DNA of 24,364 bases from Candidatus Nanohalarchaeota archaeon (GCA_017610525.1 JAFCBW010000002.1:1-24364), one strand, 5' to 3'. Counted from the stretch's first letter, positions 9,062 to 16,748 are shown. Program-made: numbers and translations. Notes: generated by a model not told the origin, from the sequence alone.

Positions 9062-11458
9062 TCACTTCTTCACCATAAGATCAAACGCACTATGATCCTT
9101 CCACCACTCATCGAGCTCCTCCTGCGATGACTTGTTCAGATTCACCTTGAATATCTTAACTTCCTGATTATCAAACACCTTCTCCACATAAGGCACTCCC
9201 GCCCCATCCATAAGATACAACTTCGTAAAGACAGACGTACCGATATCCTCAGACGCAAGATACACCAGCTTCGGCGTAATAAACACACAGTTATCTATTA
9301 TCGCCTTATCATTTGGTGGATTAAGAGGCACAAGCCCTCCGGCCCCGCATATAGACTTAACATACGCTTCCTGACCCTGCGACGTAGACAAGACAATATT
9401 ACCCTCAAGCTGGCCCGCTGGATTAACAGGAAGCCACAACGAATATGGTCCTGCCGAATATACGATAATCGACACATTCCCTTTCTCTATCCTGTCCTTA
9501 TACGGCATACCCATATAAGACTCAACCTTCCCGTCATAATTCGCGATCTTCGACATCGCAGCATACTTGCCAATCATAGAATAATCAACAAGGATATAAT
9601 CTGTATTGAACATATTCAAAAAGAACCTCTGTTGAGTCTCATTCATCATCCCTGTAAAAAATTGCGCAGTAGGCCTGTTCCGCGAACCCAGATTATTACC
9701 GCCATCCAAGTTAGTCGGCCGCTCACCCTCAGTCTGGAACCAATATCCGAAATCCCACCACGAAAGAATAATCGACCCCTCAGGCGTCTGCGTCCTCAAA
9801 AACTCCATAGAAGTATCCCAGTTCCCTGAAAACGACGGCCCAAGGTTGCCCGCAAGCACATATCCCGAAGACGCATTCACACCCAGCACAAACACAATAA
9901 GTACCCCCACACCAACCGAATAAATATTTATCTTCTCACCAAGCGACTTCGCATTCCTCATAAGCTTGCCCTTCTGCACAAACCGGATAAAATTAGACAT
10001 AAAATACCCTGCCATCAACGCCATATAAGGTCCAAGTATAAACGCAAACCTGATCTTCGACGCAAACCCAAGCATTGACGAATACATCAAAAACATCAAC
10101 AGCGCACTCAGGTGATCCTTCCTCGCGACAAGCACAACTGTCAACATAAAAGAAAATACAAAATATGCCTGCATAGAAGAATCTGGCACCCTTCCCGGCA
10201 TTTTAGACATCATAAACAGAGAATACGTGATTATGCTAACAAGACCCGAAAAAACACCTAACATGAAAAATTTATCCTTTTCCTTATATACCTTGTGCAT
10301 TATCACAAATATAGCGGCAAATGCAAACACCCATACACTCGCATAAGTAAGCAAAGGCTTCACCTGCGGAAACATTACTCCTGCATAAGGCACACCAAAT
10401 TGATCCACAAAATTGCCCCAGTGAGCATCAACATTTTCAGCAACAGTAGACTCAATAATCTCCTTGCTGTAAAACATGAACTTCTGCGTACTCATAATAA
10501 GCCTCGCAAGCGTCTTTGAAAATATCGCCCCAACAAACACACAGGCACCGCCGACAAAAAACACTAAAGGCCCAAAATACGGAAGACACCTCCTCGAAAC
10601 AAGACCATACTTTTCAACTGCAAACCTCAAGACAAGCACAGTAAGAGCAAGATAATTCATCATCGCAATCGACGAACCAGTACCATAATAAGTAACAGCA
10701 ATCAATACCACAGGAACATACGCCTTCAAAAGCGACCTTGGCTGCTTATTCACAAAACACACGACAAACACATACCCGACAAGGCCAAGCAATATCTGCT
10801 GAACGCCGCCCCAGACAGTCGCCATAATCGCTATAGAAAGGCCCGCGATAATCCCGCTCACAAGCGAATCCTTGCGTATTGCCCTGATAAAAAAATACAA
10901 CCCCATAAGCATCAGAAACCCTGCAATAGACTCCTTCTCAAAAAAACCTGCAGATGTCCGAAATATCACAGAACTTGAAACAGCATAAAAAAACGCAGCA
11001 AAGATCCCCGTAACCTTATTGTGAATCTCCTTCCCGATAAAAAATAAAGGAATAACAATCAACGAACCCATAACTGCAGGAAATATAATCGCAAACGCAT
11101 GAAAATCCATGGGAATGATACTGCTCACCAAAACATAAATCACAGCAGGAATATAAAATATCCCCTTCACCTCATTATGCGGACTCCACCCTGTAGGGGC
11201 ATACCTCAAAGAATCAACCAAAGGCAGATGAAAATTATGCTCCACAACATACTGCGTCATTCGCGACAGGTAATAAGGATCAATACCGATAAAAATCCCG
11301 AACTTAGCAGGCATAAGGCGAATCCACAGTGCAAGAACAAAAACAGCCGCAAGAGGAACAACATACCAGTACTTCCGAACTATACTGCTCCCAAAAATTC
11401 GCCGAAGATCTATCTCTTCAAAAACATCAGAACCCTCATCTGCCTTATTATTAACCAT
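9062..11458 (-). CDS. aglB: Oligosaccharyltransferase STT3/AglB
   Basis: 798 residues from the ATG at 11458. GGTGA sits 6 nt upstream, and the in-frame GTG just before is too close to it. About 13 membrane helices precede a soluble C-terminal domain. The first catalytic loop has GIDPYYLSR (D60). A second acidic motif, FFEKESIAGF (E174, E176), corresponds to the metal-binding DxD/ExD of STT3. The sequon-binding WWDYG motif appears as WWDFG (W567-G571), with Tyr replaced by Phe. The DK/MI-type region follows as DYSMIGKY (M628, K631). The enzyme transfers the lipid-linked glycan to Asn in N-x-S/T sequons on the outer face. It is the first gene of the cluster, and a TATA-like TTTAAAAA (11510-11517) would give a leader of about 30 nt. 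Confidence 0.95.
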   Translation of the reverse strand: MVNNKADEGSDVFEEIDLRRIFGSSIVRKYWYVVPLAAVFVLALWIRLMPAKFGIFIGIDPYYLSRMTQYVVEHNFHLPLVDSLRYAPTGWSPHNEVKGIFYIPAVIYVLVSSIIPMDFHAFAIIFPAVMGSLIVIPLFFIGKEIHNKVTGIFAAFFYAVSSSVIFRTSAGFFEKESIAGFLMLMGLYFFIRAIRKDSLVSGIIAGLSIAIMATVWGGVQQILLGLVGYVFVVCFVNKQPRSLLKAYVPVVLIAVTYYGTGSSIAMMNYLALTVLVLRFAVEKYGLVSRRCLPYFGPLVFFVGGACVFVGAIFSKTLARLIMSTQKFMFYSKEIIESTVAENVDAHWGNFVDQFGVPYAGVMFPQVKPLLTYASVWVFAFAAIFVIMHKVYKEKDKFFMLGVFSGLVSIITYSLFMMSKMPGRVPDSSMQAYFVFSFMLTVVLVARKDHLSALLMFLMYSSMLGFASKIRFAFILGPYMALMAGYFMSNFIRFVQKGKLMRNAKSLGEKINIYSVGVGVLIVFVLGVNASSGYVLAGNLGPSFSGNWDTSMEFLRTQTPEGSIILSWWDFGYWFQTEGERPTNLDGGNNLGSRNRPTAQFFTGMMNETQQRFFLNMFNTDYILVDYSMIGKYAAMSKIANYDGKVESYMGMPYKDRIEKGNVSIIVYSAGPYSLWLPVNPAGQLEGNIVLSTSQGQEAYVKSICGAGGLVPLNPPNDKAIIDNCVFITPKLVYLASEDIGTSVFTKLYLMDGAGVPYVEKVFDNQEVKIFKVNLNKSSQEELDEWWKDHSAFDLMVKK

Positions 11459-11509
11459 CACATGTCACCATAAAACATAAAACCATCGTGCTTTAATGTA
11501 CCACAAATC

Positions 11510-11517
11510 TTTTTAAA
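11510..11517 (-). promoter_or_regulatory. TATA-like element for aglB
   Basis: TTTAAAAA on the - strand; expected start of transcription near 11488, giving a leader of about 30 nt that contains the GGTGA ribosome-binding site. Immediately upstream is a cluster of inverted repeats. Confidence 0.5.
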
Positions 11518-11522
11518 TATAG

Positions 11523-11628
11523 TTGATGTCGTTACTCACTGGACAAATATAGCCTATGAACCGATAGACATCAATCTATATGGAAAAGACATTGTCCAAA
11601 AAGTTATGTCTTTTACTATACTTTTCCA
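11523..11628. repeat. Cluster of overlapping inverted repeats upstream of aglB
   Basis: Four dyads are visible: TTGATGTC (11523-11530) with GACATCAA (11567-11574); GGACAA (11541-11546) with TTGTCC (11592-11597); AAAAGACAT (11584-11592) with ATGTCTTTT (11606-11614); TGGAAAA (11581-11587) with TTTTCCA (11622-11628). The arms overlap, so alternative foldings exclude one another. The block sits between the Yip1-like gene end and the aglB promoter. It could be a terminator, a regulator site or a small RNA. Confidence 0.5.
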
Positions 11629-11656
11629 TCCAAAGCACCGCACACAACACAAATTG

Positions 11657-12403
11657 CTACATCCCGGCAACCAGATACAAAATCAGCCAGATAACAGCCA
11701 CAACACCTATAGGCACCGCAACAGCAATCCCTACACTCTTCTTACCCACTTTATGCACCAAAGAAAGATTAAAAACCGCAAGAACAAACCCATAAATCGC
11801 AGGCAGCACCCAAAGGTACGACAGCGGCGCAAAAACAATAACCGACCATGAATACGCAAGCACCTGCACAGTATCAACAAAAGAACCCTTCCCATTCAGC
11901 GCCCGGATTATCATGTGAACCACACATCCAAAGACAACAAACGAAACCGAACACAACAAAACAAAATACAAAACATTGACCGCAAAATACAAAAACGAAC
12001 CACCAAAAACATAATCCACCGCAGACCTGAAAAAAGAAAAAACACATATATTCAAAAAGACATAGACTATCGCTTTCGAAAAATTCACCCCCTCCAAGCC
12101 TCTCAATTCATCAACAAAATTCACAGGATGCGCCAGCACATACTCAAACTTCTGAAAATGCACCTTGATGTCCCACTTCCCAAACTCAGCCCTGACCCCC
12201 TTAACCATATCCACCAACCGAAAGCCCTGATCCTTCGCACGAGCATCATACTCAAGAATGACACTTTCAATCAGCTCATCCACAACATCTACATTATACC
12301 CAAACTCAGCCAAAATCCCCCTCATCTTATCAACACTATACCCATCCCGGTAGCGGGAAACAATCCACTCCCTAAGTAGCCTGTCACTCAAAACATCATC
12401 CAT
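11657..12403 (-). CDS. Yip1-domain-like integral membrane protein
   Basis: 248 residues from the ATG at 12403, one nucleotide after the stop of the CYTH gene, with GGTG 7 nt upstream; the longer frame running into the CYTH gene is discarded. Residues 1 to about 60 are soluble and helical (LREWIVSRYRDGYSVDKMRGILAEFGYNVDVVDELI, a pattern seen in small archaeal DNA/RNA-binding or helical-repeat modules). From about residue 100 there is a Yip1-like pattern of five hydrophobic helices beginning with an amphipathic segment (HPVNFVDELRGLEG). Yip1-domain proteins in prokaryotes have no agreed function. The gene is translationally coupled to the CYTH and R15P-isomerase-like genes. Family assignment is moderate. 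Confidence 0.65.
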   Translation of the reverse strand: MDDVLSDRLLREWIVSRYRDGYSVDKMRGILAEFGYNVDVVDELIESVILEYDARAKDQGFRLVDMVKGVRAEFGKWDIKVHFQKFEYVLAHPVNFVDELRGLEGVNFSKAIVYVFLNICVFSFFRSAVDYVFGGSFLYFAVNVLYFVLLCSVSFVVFGCVVHMIIRALNGKGSFVDTVQVLAYSWSVIVFAPLSYLWVLPAIYGFVLAVFNLSLVHKVGKKSVGIAVAVPIGVVAVIWLILYLVAGM

Positions 12404-12404
12404 G

Positions 12405-12971
12405 TCACACACCGCTCCCCTGACAATCAAAAAGAATATCCCCACGAACCCCTGCCTTCCTCGCAAGATCAAAATAATTTGAAGTGATGAACTGCGCCCG
12501 GGCAAACCCCATCATCTCCGCAGTACTAAACACGTCCCCCTCATCACCCTCAATCTCCACATACAACCCAAACGGAAGCGTATCAAGGCACACCTCAGTC
12601 TTCCCTACAACCCACATCTCCCGTACCTTCTCATACACCAGCGCCTTCTCAAAACCGATTGCACACAACAACTCATGCGCCCTCTTAAAGCAAGCCGCAC
12701 ACACCTCAAACTCACCCCTCCTCTTCATAACACCTTTCATCCTCGGACCCTTAACAGTCAAAGTCACCCTCTTAAAAGACCCGTCATCTACACCGCACTC
12801 ATCCCTTAACCGAAGCCCCATATCTTCCCCCCTCAACTCCCCCGCACCAGTATCATAAAGAATATTCTTTTCACGAACAGTCAAAACATGCTTCGCCTTA
12901 ATCTTCACAAGCCTCTCCTTAACCGAAACAAACGAATCCACACAGACCTTCACCTCATTCTCAACAGGCAC
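12405..12971 (-). CDS. CYTH-domain protein, class IV adenylate cyclase (CyaB)-like
   Basis: 188 residues with a GTG start that directly follows the stop of the preceding gene; a strong GGAGGGG lies 6 nt upstream. The CYTH signature ExExK is present as E4-N-E6-V-K8. The tunnel residues follow in order: LRLRD, TLTVKGP, KRRGEFEV, YEKVREMWVVGKTEVCLD and YVEIEGD, alternating Arg/Lys with Glu as in the triphosphate tunnel. Members bind organic or inorganic triphosphates. Class IV cyclases make cAMP, while many archaeal homologues may be triphosphatases (thiamine triphosphatase or polyphosphatase type). Which reaction applies here cannot be told. It lies between an R15P-isomerase-like gene and a membrane protein gene in one tight unit. 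Confidence 0.82.
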   Translation of the reverse strand: MPVENEVKVCVDSFVSVKERLVKIKAKHVLTVREKNILYDTGAGELRGEDMGLRLRDECGVDDGSFKRVTLTVKGPRMKGVMKRRGEFEVCAACFKRAHELLCAIGFEKALVYEKVREMWVVGKTEVCLDTLPFGLYVEIEGDEGDVFSTAEMMGFARAQFITSNYFDLARKAGVRGDILFDCQGSGV

Positions 12972-13904
12972 TTAAGTCCCCTCCTTCCTGCCACGCGAAA
13001 CAAGAACCCCGACAAGAGTCTCAGGCGAAAATACCCCAATCTCCGTAACAATCTCATAAATATACTCTTTCGGAGTCACATCAAAAGCAGGATTAACCAC
13101 CTTGGCACCAGTTAGCTCCCGCACACCTGCAACCTCCCTGCGCGCCCTCTCCTCAATCGGCTCAGGAAACCCAAGCGCAGTCATAGGATCATACTTATGC
13201 GTCCCGCACGCCACAATAAAAGGCACCTTATACTCAGAGGCCTCAATCGCAATCTGGTAAGTGCCAATCTTATTCACCACATCCCCCCCTGCAGTAACAG
13301 CATCCGCCCCCACAAGCACCTTCGTAGCATCCTTCATAAGGCTCGCCGACGCAGAATCAACACAATACACAACAGGTATCTTCTCAGCCAACAGTTCACG
13401 AGCAGTAATCTTCCCCTGGAAAAGCGGCCGCGTCTCCGTAACAATAACACTAAAATCCTTGCCCTGCCTCTTCGCAAAGCGCAAAATCTCAACCGCGCAA
13501 TGGCTGTGGCAATGCGTCATAACAACATCCCCATCTGAAATAAGACGCGCCCCATACTGCGCAATCTTATCAAGCATCTTCTTAGTCTCAGAAATATAAT
13601 TCCTGCAGACCGAAACAGCATACTTCCTCAACTCACCAACAGGCATCCCCTTGCGCGAAGCCACCCTGGAAACAATCAACTCCTGCCCGAACCGAAGCGC
13701 AGGCTCAGTAGGCCGAAGCCCAACAACCTCACGCGACACATTCCGCAGCTCAGAAACAAACGCACCTGAACTCCCCGCCCGCGACCCCTGCGCAACAAGC
13801 ACCAAAATCCGCGCACCAGCCACCGCCACCTTCCTCGCGCCCTGTATCTTAATGGATTTGATATCGCGCATAATCTTTTTGACCCTATCATCATTCGCAC
13901 TCAT
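12972..13904 (-). CDS. Ribose-1,5-bisphosphate isomerase / aIF2B-family protein
   Basis: 310 residues from the ATG at 13904. A TATA box centred near 13932 places the transcription start at about 13906, which favours this codon over ATGs at 13910 and 13928. The family core is clear: GLRPTEPALRFG, VMTHCHSHCAVEIL, VTETRPLFQGK, LVGADAV and GGDVVNKIGTY. The cysteine in THCHS (C132) and the aspartate in GADAV (D201) match the catalytic Cys/Asp pair described for archaeal ribose-1,5-bisphosphate isomerase. That points to the AMP/pentose-bisphosphate pathway feeding type III Rubisco rather than to translation initiation, although eIF2B-alpha/beta/delta homologues share the fold. It heads a three-gene unit with no gaps. 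Confidence 0.85.
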   Translation of the reverse strand: MSANDDRVKKIMRDIKSIKIQGARKVAVAGARILVLVAQGSRAGSSGAFVSELRNVSREVVGLRPTEPALRFGQELIVSRVASRKGMPVGELRKYAVSVCRNYISETKKMLDKIAQYGARLISDGDVVMTHCHSHCAVEILRFAKRQGKDFSVIVTETRPLFQGKITARELLAEKIPVVYCVDSASASLMKDATKVLVGADAVTAGGDVVNKIGTYQIAIEASEYKVPFIVACGTHKYDPMTALGFPEPIEERARREVAGVRELTGAKVVNPAFDVTPKEYIYEIVTEIGVFSPETLVGVLVSRGRKEGT

Positions 13905-13928
13905 AACCATCCTTTTGTCCTGCAACAT

Positions 13929-13936
13929 ATTTATAA
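13929..13936 (-). promoter_or_regulatory. TATA box for the R15P isomerase-like operon
   Basis: TTATAAAT on the - strand, centre about 28 nt upstream of the ATG at 13904, predicting a nearly leaderless transcript. Confidence 0.6.
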
Positions 13937-14032
13937 CTTACAAAAACCCGCAATCAAAAAAAACCAAAAAAACAGCAGGAACTCCACACCACCCAAATAA
14001 CAACAGACCCATACTCAAAGCAAGTAACGACC

Positions 14033-14096
14033 CATGACCAGATAACTGGGAGGGTGGGGGTTAGAGGATGGACATCAACAAAGAACCAAGGGGGAA
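14033..14096 (+). other. G-tract element, copy A (candidate structured RNA or G-quadruplex)
   Basis: An intergenic block on an otherwise A/C-rich strand. CATGACCA (14033-14040) is followed by GGGAGGGTGGGGG (14048-14060), AGAGGA, TGGAC, CAAAGAACCAA and GGGGGAA (14090-14096). A second copy with the same order and spacing lies at 19074-19152. No ORF explains it. It lies 60 nt downstream of the end of the CDP-alcohol phosphotransferase gene read in the other direction. Confidence 0.5.
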
Positions 14097-14161
14097 ACCT
14101 AATATCAACAGCAAACACTAACAAGCAAACATTAGCAGCCAAAGAACTGCGCAAAAAACAG

Positions 14162-14737
14162 TCACCCCAACATCTTATAAATACTCCAGAACCTCTGCAA
14201 AAACGTAACAAAAGAAAGCGCAAGAATCAGATAAACAGAATAAAGAAGCGCACCGCTAAAAACACACATCCCGACCGCCCCGAAAAACAGCACCACATGC
14301 CGATCAGACCTCCCCGCAATCCCGCCATAAAACCTTTCCTTAGTAAGCGCCTGCGCCTGCGTCCCAAGATAAGACACAAGAATCAGGCAAACAAGCGTCA
14401 AAAAAACCACATCGCGCGGCATCAAAGGATTATAAGCGATCCCTACAAAAATGAAAACATCCGAAACCCGATCAAAAGTATGATCAATAAAATCCCCCCT
14501 CTTCGTCGGCTTCCACTTACCGTTCTTCGCAATCTCCCCGTCAACAATATCCAAAAAGCCATTAAGAAACAAAAAAAACGCAGCCAACAAAAACATTCCC
14601 GAAAAGAAAAAATACCCTGAAACCACAGCACATAAAAGCGCAACCGTACTCACAATATTCGGATTGACATTAACAATAAACGGCGCAACAATGCGCTTCC
14701 TCAAGCCAGGATATTTCTTCACCAACTGCACAAGCAT
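14162..14737 (-). CDS. CDP-alcohol phosphatidyltransferase family membrane protein
   Basis: 191 residues and about five or six membrane helices. The catalytic motif D-x2-D-G-x2-A-R-x8-G-x3-D-x3-D appears as D63, D66-G67, A70, G81, D85 and D89. Lys71 stands where Arg is usual, and there is one extra residue before the Gly. All four metal-binding aspartates are kept. Members exchange CMP of a CDP-linked lipid for an alcohol, for example archaetidyl-glycerol, -serine or -inositol-phosphate synthases. The alcohol cannot be read here. SD GGTGG lies 7 nt upstream of the ATG. The promoter region consists of the 77-bp repeat array, whose first copy contains a weak TATA-like CATATTAA at 14781-14788. 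Confidence 0.87.
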   Translation of the reverse strand: MLVQLVKKYPGLRKRIVAPFIVNVNPNIVSTVALLCAVVSGYFFFSGMFLLAAFFLFLNGFLDIVDGEIAKNGKWKPTKRGDFIDHTFDRVSDVFIFVGIAYNPLMPRDVVFLTLVCLILVSYLGTQAQALTKERFYGGIAGRSDRHVVLFFGAVGMCVFSGALLYSVYLILALSFVTFLQRFWSIYKMLG

Positions 14738-14756
14738 AACACAACCACCCTAAAAC

Positions 14757-14996
14757 TCAAAAAATCATGAAAATTTTGGGTTAATATGAGTATTTTCAAG
14801 CTTTTTGATTGTCGATTCGTACTTCATATACAATCAAAAAATCATGAAAATTTTGGGCTAATATAAGCATTTTCAAGCTTTTTGATTGTCGATTCGTACT
14901 TCATATACAATCAAAAAATCATGAAAATTTTGGGCTAATATAAGCATTTTCATGCTTTTTGATTGTCGATTCGTACTTCATATACAATCAAAAAAT
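14757..14996. repeat. Three 77-bp tandem repeats built of inverted repeats
   Basis: The unit start ATCATGAAAATTTTGGG recurs at 14764, 14841 and 14918, exactly 77 bp apart, and the flanking TCAAAAAAT brackets the array at both ends. Copies 1 and 2 differ by three substitutions, copies 2 and 3 by one. Each unit holds a perfect 11-bp inverted repeat, TTTTTGATTGT and ACAATCAAAAA, around a 17-nt loop (first at 14802-14840). It also has a second dyad CATGAAAAT/ATTTTCAAG, made perfect in copy 3 (ATTTTCATG). On the - strand each copy carries a TATA-like (C)TTATATTA. It fills most of the gap between fen and the CDP-alcohol phosphotransferase gene. The rest of that gap, 14997-15079, shows nothing. Confidence 0.95.
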
Positions 14997-15079
14997 ACCA
15001 AATAATTCTGGCAACCATTCACTCACAAACAAATATTAAAACATGAATCTTAATAAAACAAATCCAAAACACATAAAAT

Positions 15080-16105
15080 CTAACCCCATCTCCCAAGCGT
15101 AGTCTGCTTCTTCTGCTCACAGATATCATCAAGCTTGCGAAACATACTATCAACCCTCTCAGAAGAAAACCCATGCCGCACACACATAATCTCCCGGATC
15201 TTCCCTCTGTCCGCCTCCCCTTGGGTAACATCACAATCAGAAACAACCGGCGGCTTCATAAAAAACTCATGAATCTCCCGCATAGAGACATCAAACCCCC
15301 ACTCAACATTCCGCTCAAGCTCAGAAAGATTCTTGTGCTTCAAGACAAGCTTAAGCGCATTCTTAGGCCCAACCCCCTTAATCCCCCCCGGATTATAATC
15401 TGTACCGATAAGAATCCCAAGATTAACCAGCTGCTCACGAGTCAACTTCAACTCAGCAAGAACCACTGAAAGCTCAATCATCTCCGGCTTAACCTCCCTG
15501 TAGACACTCGCACCCGCAACCTTCCTCTTCCCCGAAACATTCAGGTTCCGCACAAGCCTAGGCGCCCCAAACAAAAGCGTATCATAATCACTCGAAGCAA
15601 CAGCATAGGCCATCCCCTTGCGCGCCATATAAGCTGCCTGCGCCTCACCCTCTGAGGGCGCCTCAACCACAGGAATCCCAAGCGCGCACAAAAGCTCCTT
15701 AGACTCAAGCAACATCCCATCCGTAATCTCAACCGACGCCTGTGCATACTTCTTCGCATCAGAAACCCGCCCCTCATCACGCGCCTCCTCCCACTTCCTC
15801 TTGGCATCCGCCCGCGCCTTGCGCCTCACTGAATTCGTACTCGCCTTAAACTCCGGCGGCTTGCCATCAAACACATAAACAAGACCCACACCTGCCTGCA
15901 TAAGATTAAGAGACCTGTAAAAAATCCCCGAAAGGTGGCTCGTAACATCCCCATTCTCATCCTTAAGCGGCGTCCCGTCATACTGGCGGATAATCGAAAG
16001 AAACTGGTAAAGCGTATTCAGCGCATCCACAGCAAGCGTCTTGCCACGGAAATCCTCTGCAGAAACCTCCCTTCTCGAAACAATATCAGCAATCTTCACA
16101 CCCAT
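15080..16105 (-). CDS. fen: Flap endonuclease 1 (FEN-1)
   Basis: 341 residues from the ATG at 16105 (MGVKIADIV, the universal FEN-1 start); GGTG lies 6 nt upstream, and the ORF extends eight residues further without family support. Catalytic acidic residues are visible: D27 in LAVDALN, D79 in VFDGKPPEFK, the two Glu of EAPSEGEAQAAYMA, the two Asp of ASSDYDTLLFG and the Asp of IGTDYNPGGIKGVGPK, where the helix-hairpin-helix lies. It removes 5' flaps during Okazaki-fragment maturation and repair. The C-terminal PCNA-interacting peptide is QTTLGRWG, in which the usual final aromatic residue is replaced by Gly. A TATA box (TTTATATT, 16170-16177) implies a leader of about 42 nt. Confidence 0.96.
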   Translation of the reverse strand: MGVKIADIVSRREVSAEDFRGKTLAVDALNTLYQFLSIIRQYDGTPLKDENGDVTSHLSGIFYRSLNLMQAGVGLVYVFDGKPPEFKASTNSVRRKARADAKRKWEEARDEGRVSDAKKYAQASVEITDGMLLESKELLCALGIPVVEAPSEGEAQAAYMARKGMAYAVASSDYDTLLFGAPRLVRNLNVSGKRKVAGASVYREVKPEMIELSVVLAELKLTREQLVNLGILIGTDYNPGGIKGVGPKNALKLVLKHKNLSELERNVEWGFDVSMREIHEFFMKPPVVSDCDVTQGEADRGKIREIMCVRHGFSSERVDSMFRKLDDICEQKKQTTLGRWG

Positions 16106-16169
16106 AAGACACACCACACCAACAGACAACCTGCCAACAGATAACTATACCTAATAATACCCAAAAAAA

Positions 16170-16177
16170 AATATAAA
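16170..16177 (-). promoter_or_regulatory. TATA box for fen
   Basis: TTTATATT on the - strand, predicted transcription start near 16147, giving a leader of about 42 nt with a Shine-Dalgarno site. Confidence 0.5.
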
Positions 16178-16229
16178 CATAATGCCTGCAAAAGAACAGC
16201 ACAAAAAAACAAATATTAGAAATACTTAC

Positions 16230-16493
16230 TCAAATCAAAGTAACACCGGTATTCTCCGCATCCTGTACTCCCTCAACATCGCGAAGCTTACCCTCAATCT
16301 TCTCCAGAAGTCCGCCCTCATCAGCCATAAGAACAAGCACAATCAACTGCTTCAATCCAAAAGCAATATCCTCCTGCTTCATCTCCTTAATATCACCAAT
16401 ATCAAGCTCCCTGATACGGGACTCAACAGCATTCAGATCAACCTCAACCGACTCAGGCATAACCCTGAAAGTCGCAAGCACATTACTACCCAT
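16230..16493 (-). CDS. Translation elongation factor 1-beta (aEF-1B)
   Basis: 87 residues, the usual size of the archaeal factor. Family features are the start VLATFRVMPESVEVDL, the central EDIAFGLKQLIVLVLMADEGG and the end EGVQDAENTGVTLI. It is the nucleotide-exchange factor that reloads EF-1alpha with GTP during elongation. GGTGAT lies upstream of the ATG. It starts 14 nt after the zinc-ribbon gene, the arrangement conserved in many archaea (COG2888 next to EF-1beta), so the two are surely co-transcribed. Confidence 0.93.
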   Translation of the reverse strand: MGSNVLATFRVMPESVEVDLNAVESRIRELDIGDIKEMKQEDIAFGLKQLIVLVLMADEGGLLEKIEGKLRDVEGVQDAENTGVTLI

Positions 16494-16507
16494 AAAACAT
16501 CACCACA

Positions 16508-16672
16508 TCAGGGTCCGACAAACCCGCACTTTTTACACGTATAATTATTCGAAGTAATCTTACACTTACTGCACCTGACAATCATCTCACCACATGCAGG
16601 GCACTTAAACTTAACCGAATGCTCACCGGGCGTAATACTGGCACCGCAACCATTACACGACATATCATCCAT
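16508..16672 (-). CDS. Zinc-ribbon protein of the COG2888 type, partner of EF-1beta
   Basis: 54 residues from the ATG at 16672, chosen because GGTGA lies 5 nt upstream; ATG at 16684 is the alternative. Four CxxC knuckles are visible (CNGC, CPAC, CSKC, CKKC), enough for two zinc ribbons, and the sequence ends GFVGP as in the family. COG2888 proteins are predicted RNA-binding zinc ribbons linked to translation and are typically encoded just upstream of EF-1beta, as here. TATA candidates are TATATTAA (16722-16729) and the palindromic TTTATAAA (16741-16748) shared with tRNA-Arg. Confidence 0.9.
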   Translation of the reverse strand: MDDMSCNGCGASITPGEHSVKFKCPACGEMIVRCSKCKITSNNYTCKKCGFVGP

Positions 16673-16740
16673 ATCTTTCACCATTAAATCAATAAAAATC
16701 ACGAACAAATCATGAATTTACTTAATATACCCCCTAAACC

Positions 16741-16748
16741 TTTATAAA
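16741..16748. promoter_or_regulatory. TATA box of tRNA-Arg, possibly bidirectional
   Basis: TTTATAAA, palindromic, centred 33 nt before the mature 5' end of tRNA-Arg. By symmetry it may also serve the zinc-ribbon/EF-1beta transcript on the other strand. Confidence 0.55.

Noticed and set aside
14757..14996. CRISPR array
   Set aside because: The whole 77-bp unit is repeated, so the would-be spacers are the same in every copy, and no cas gene is nearby.
14757..16105. Replication origin (A/T-rich repeats next to FEN-1)
   Set aside because: No cdc6/orc gene or origin-recognition box is seen and the strand skew does not switch here.
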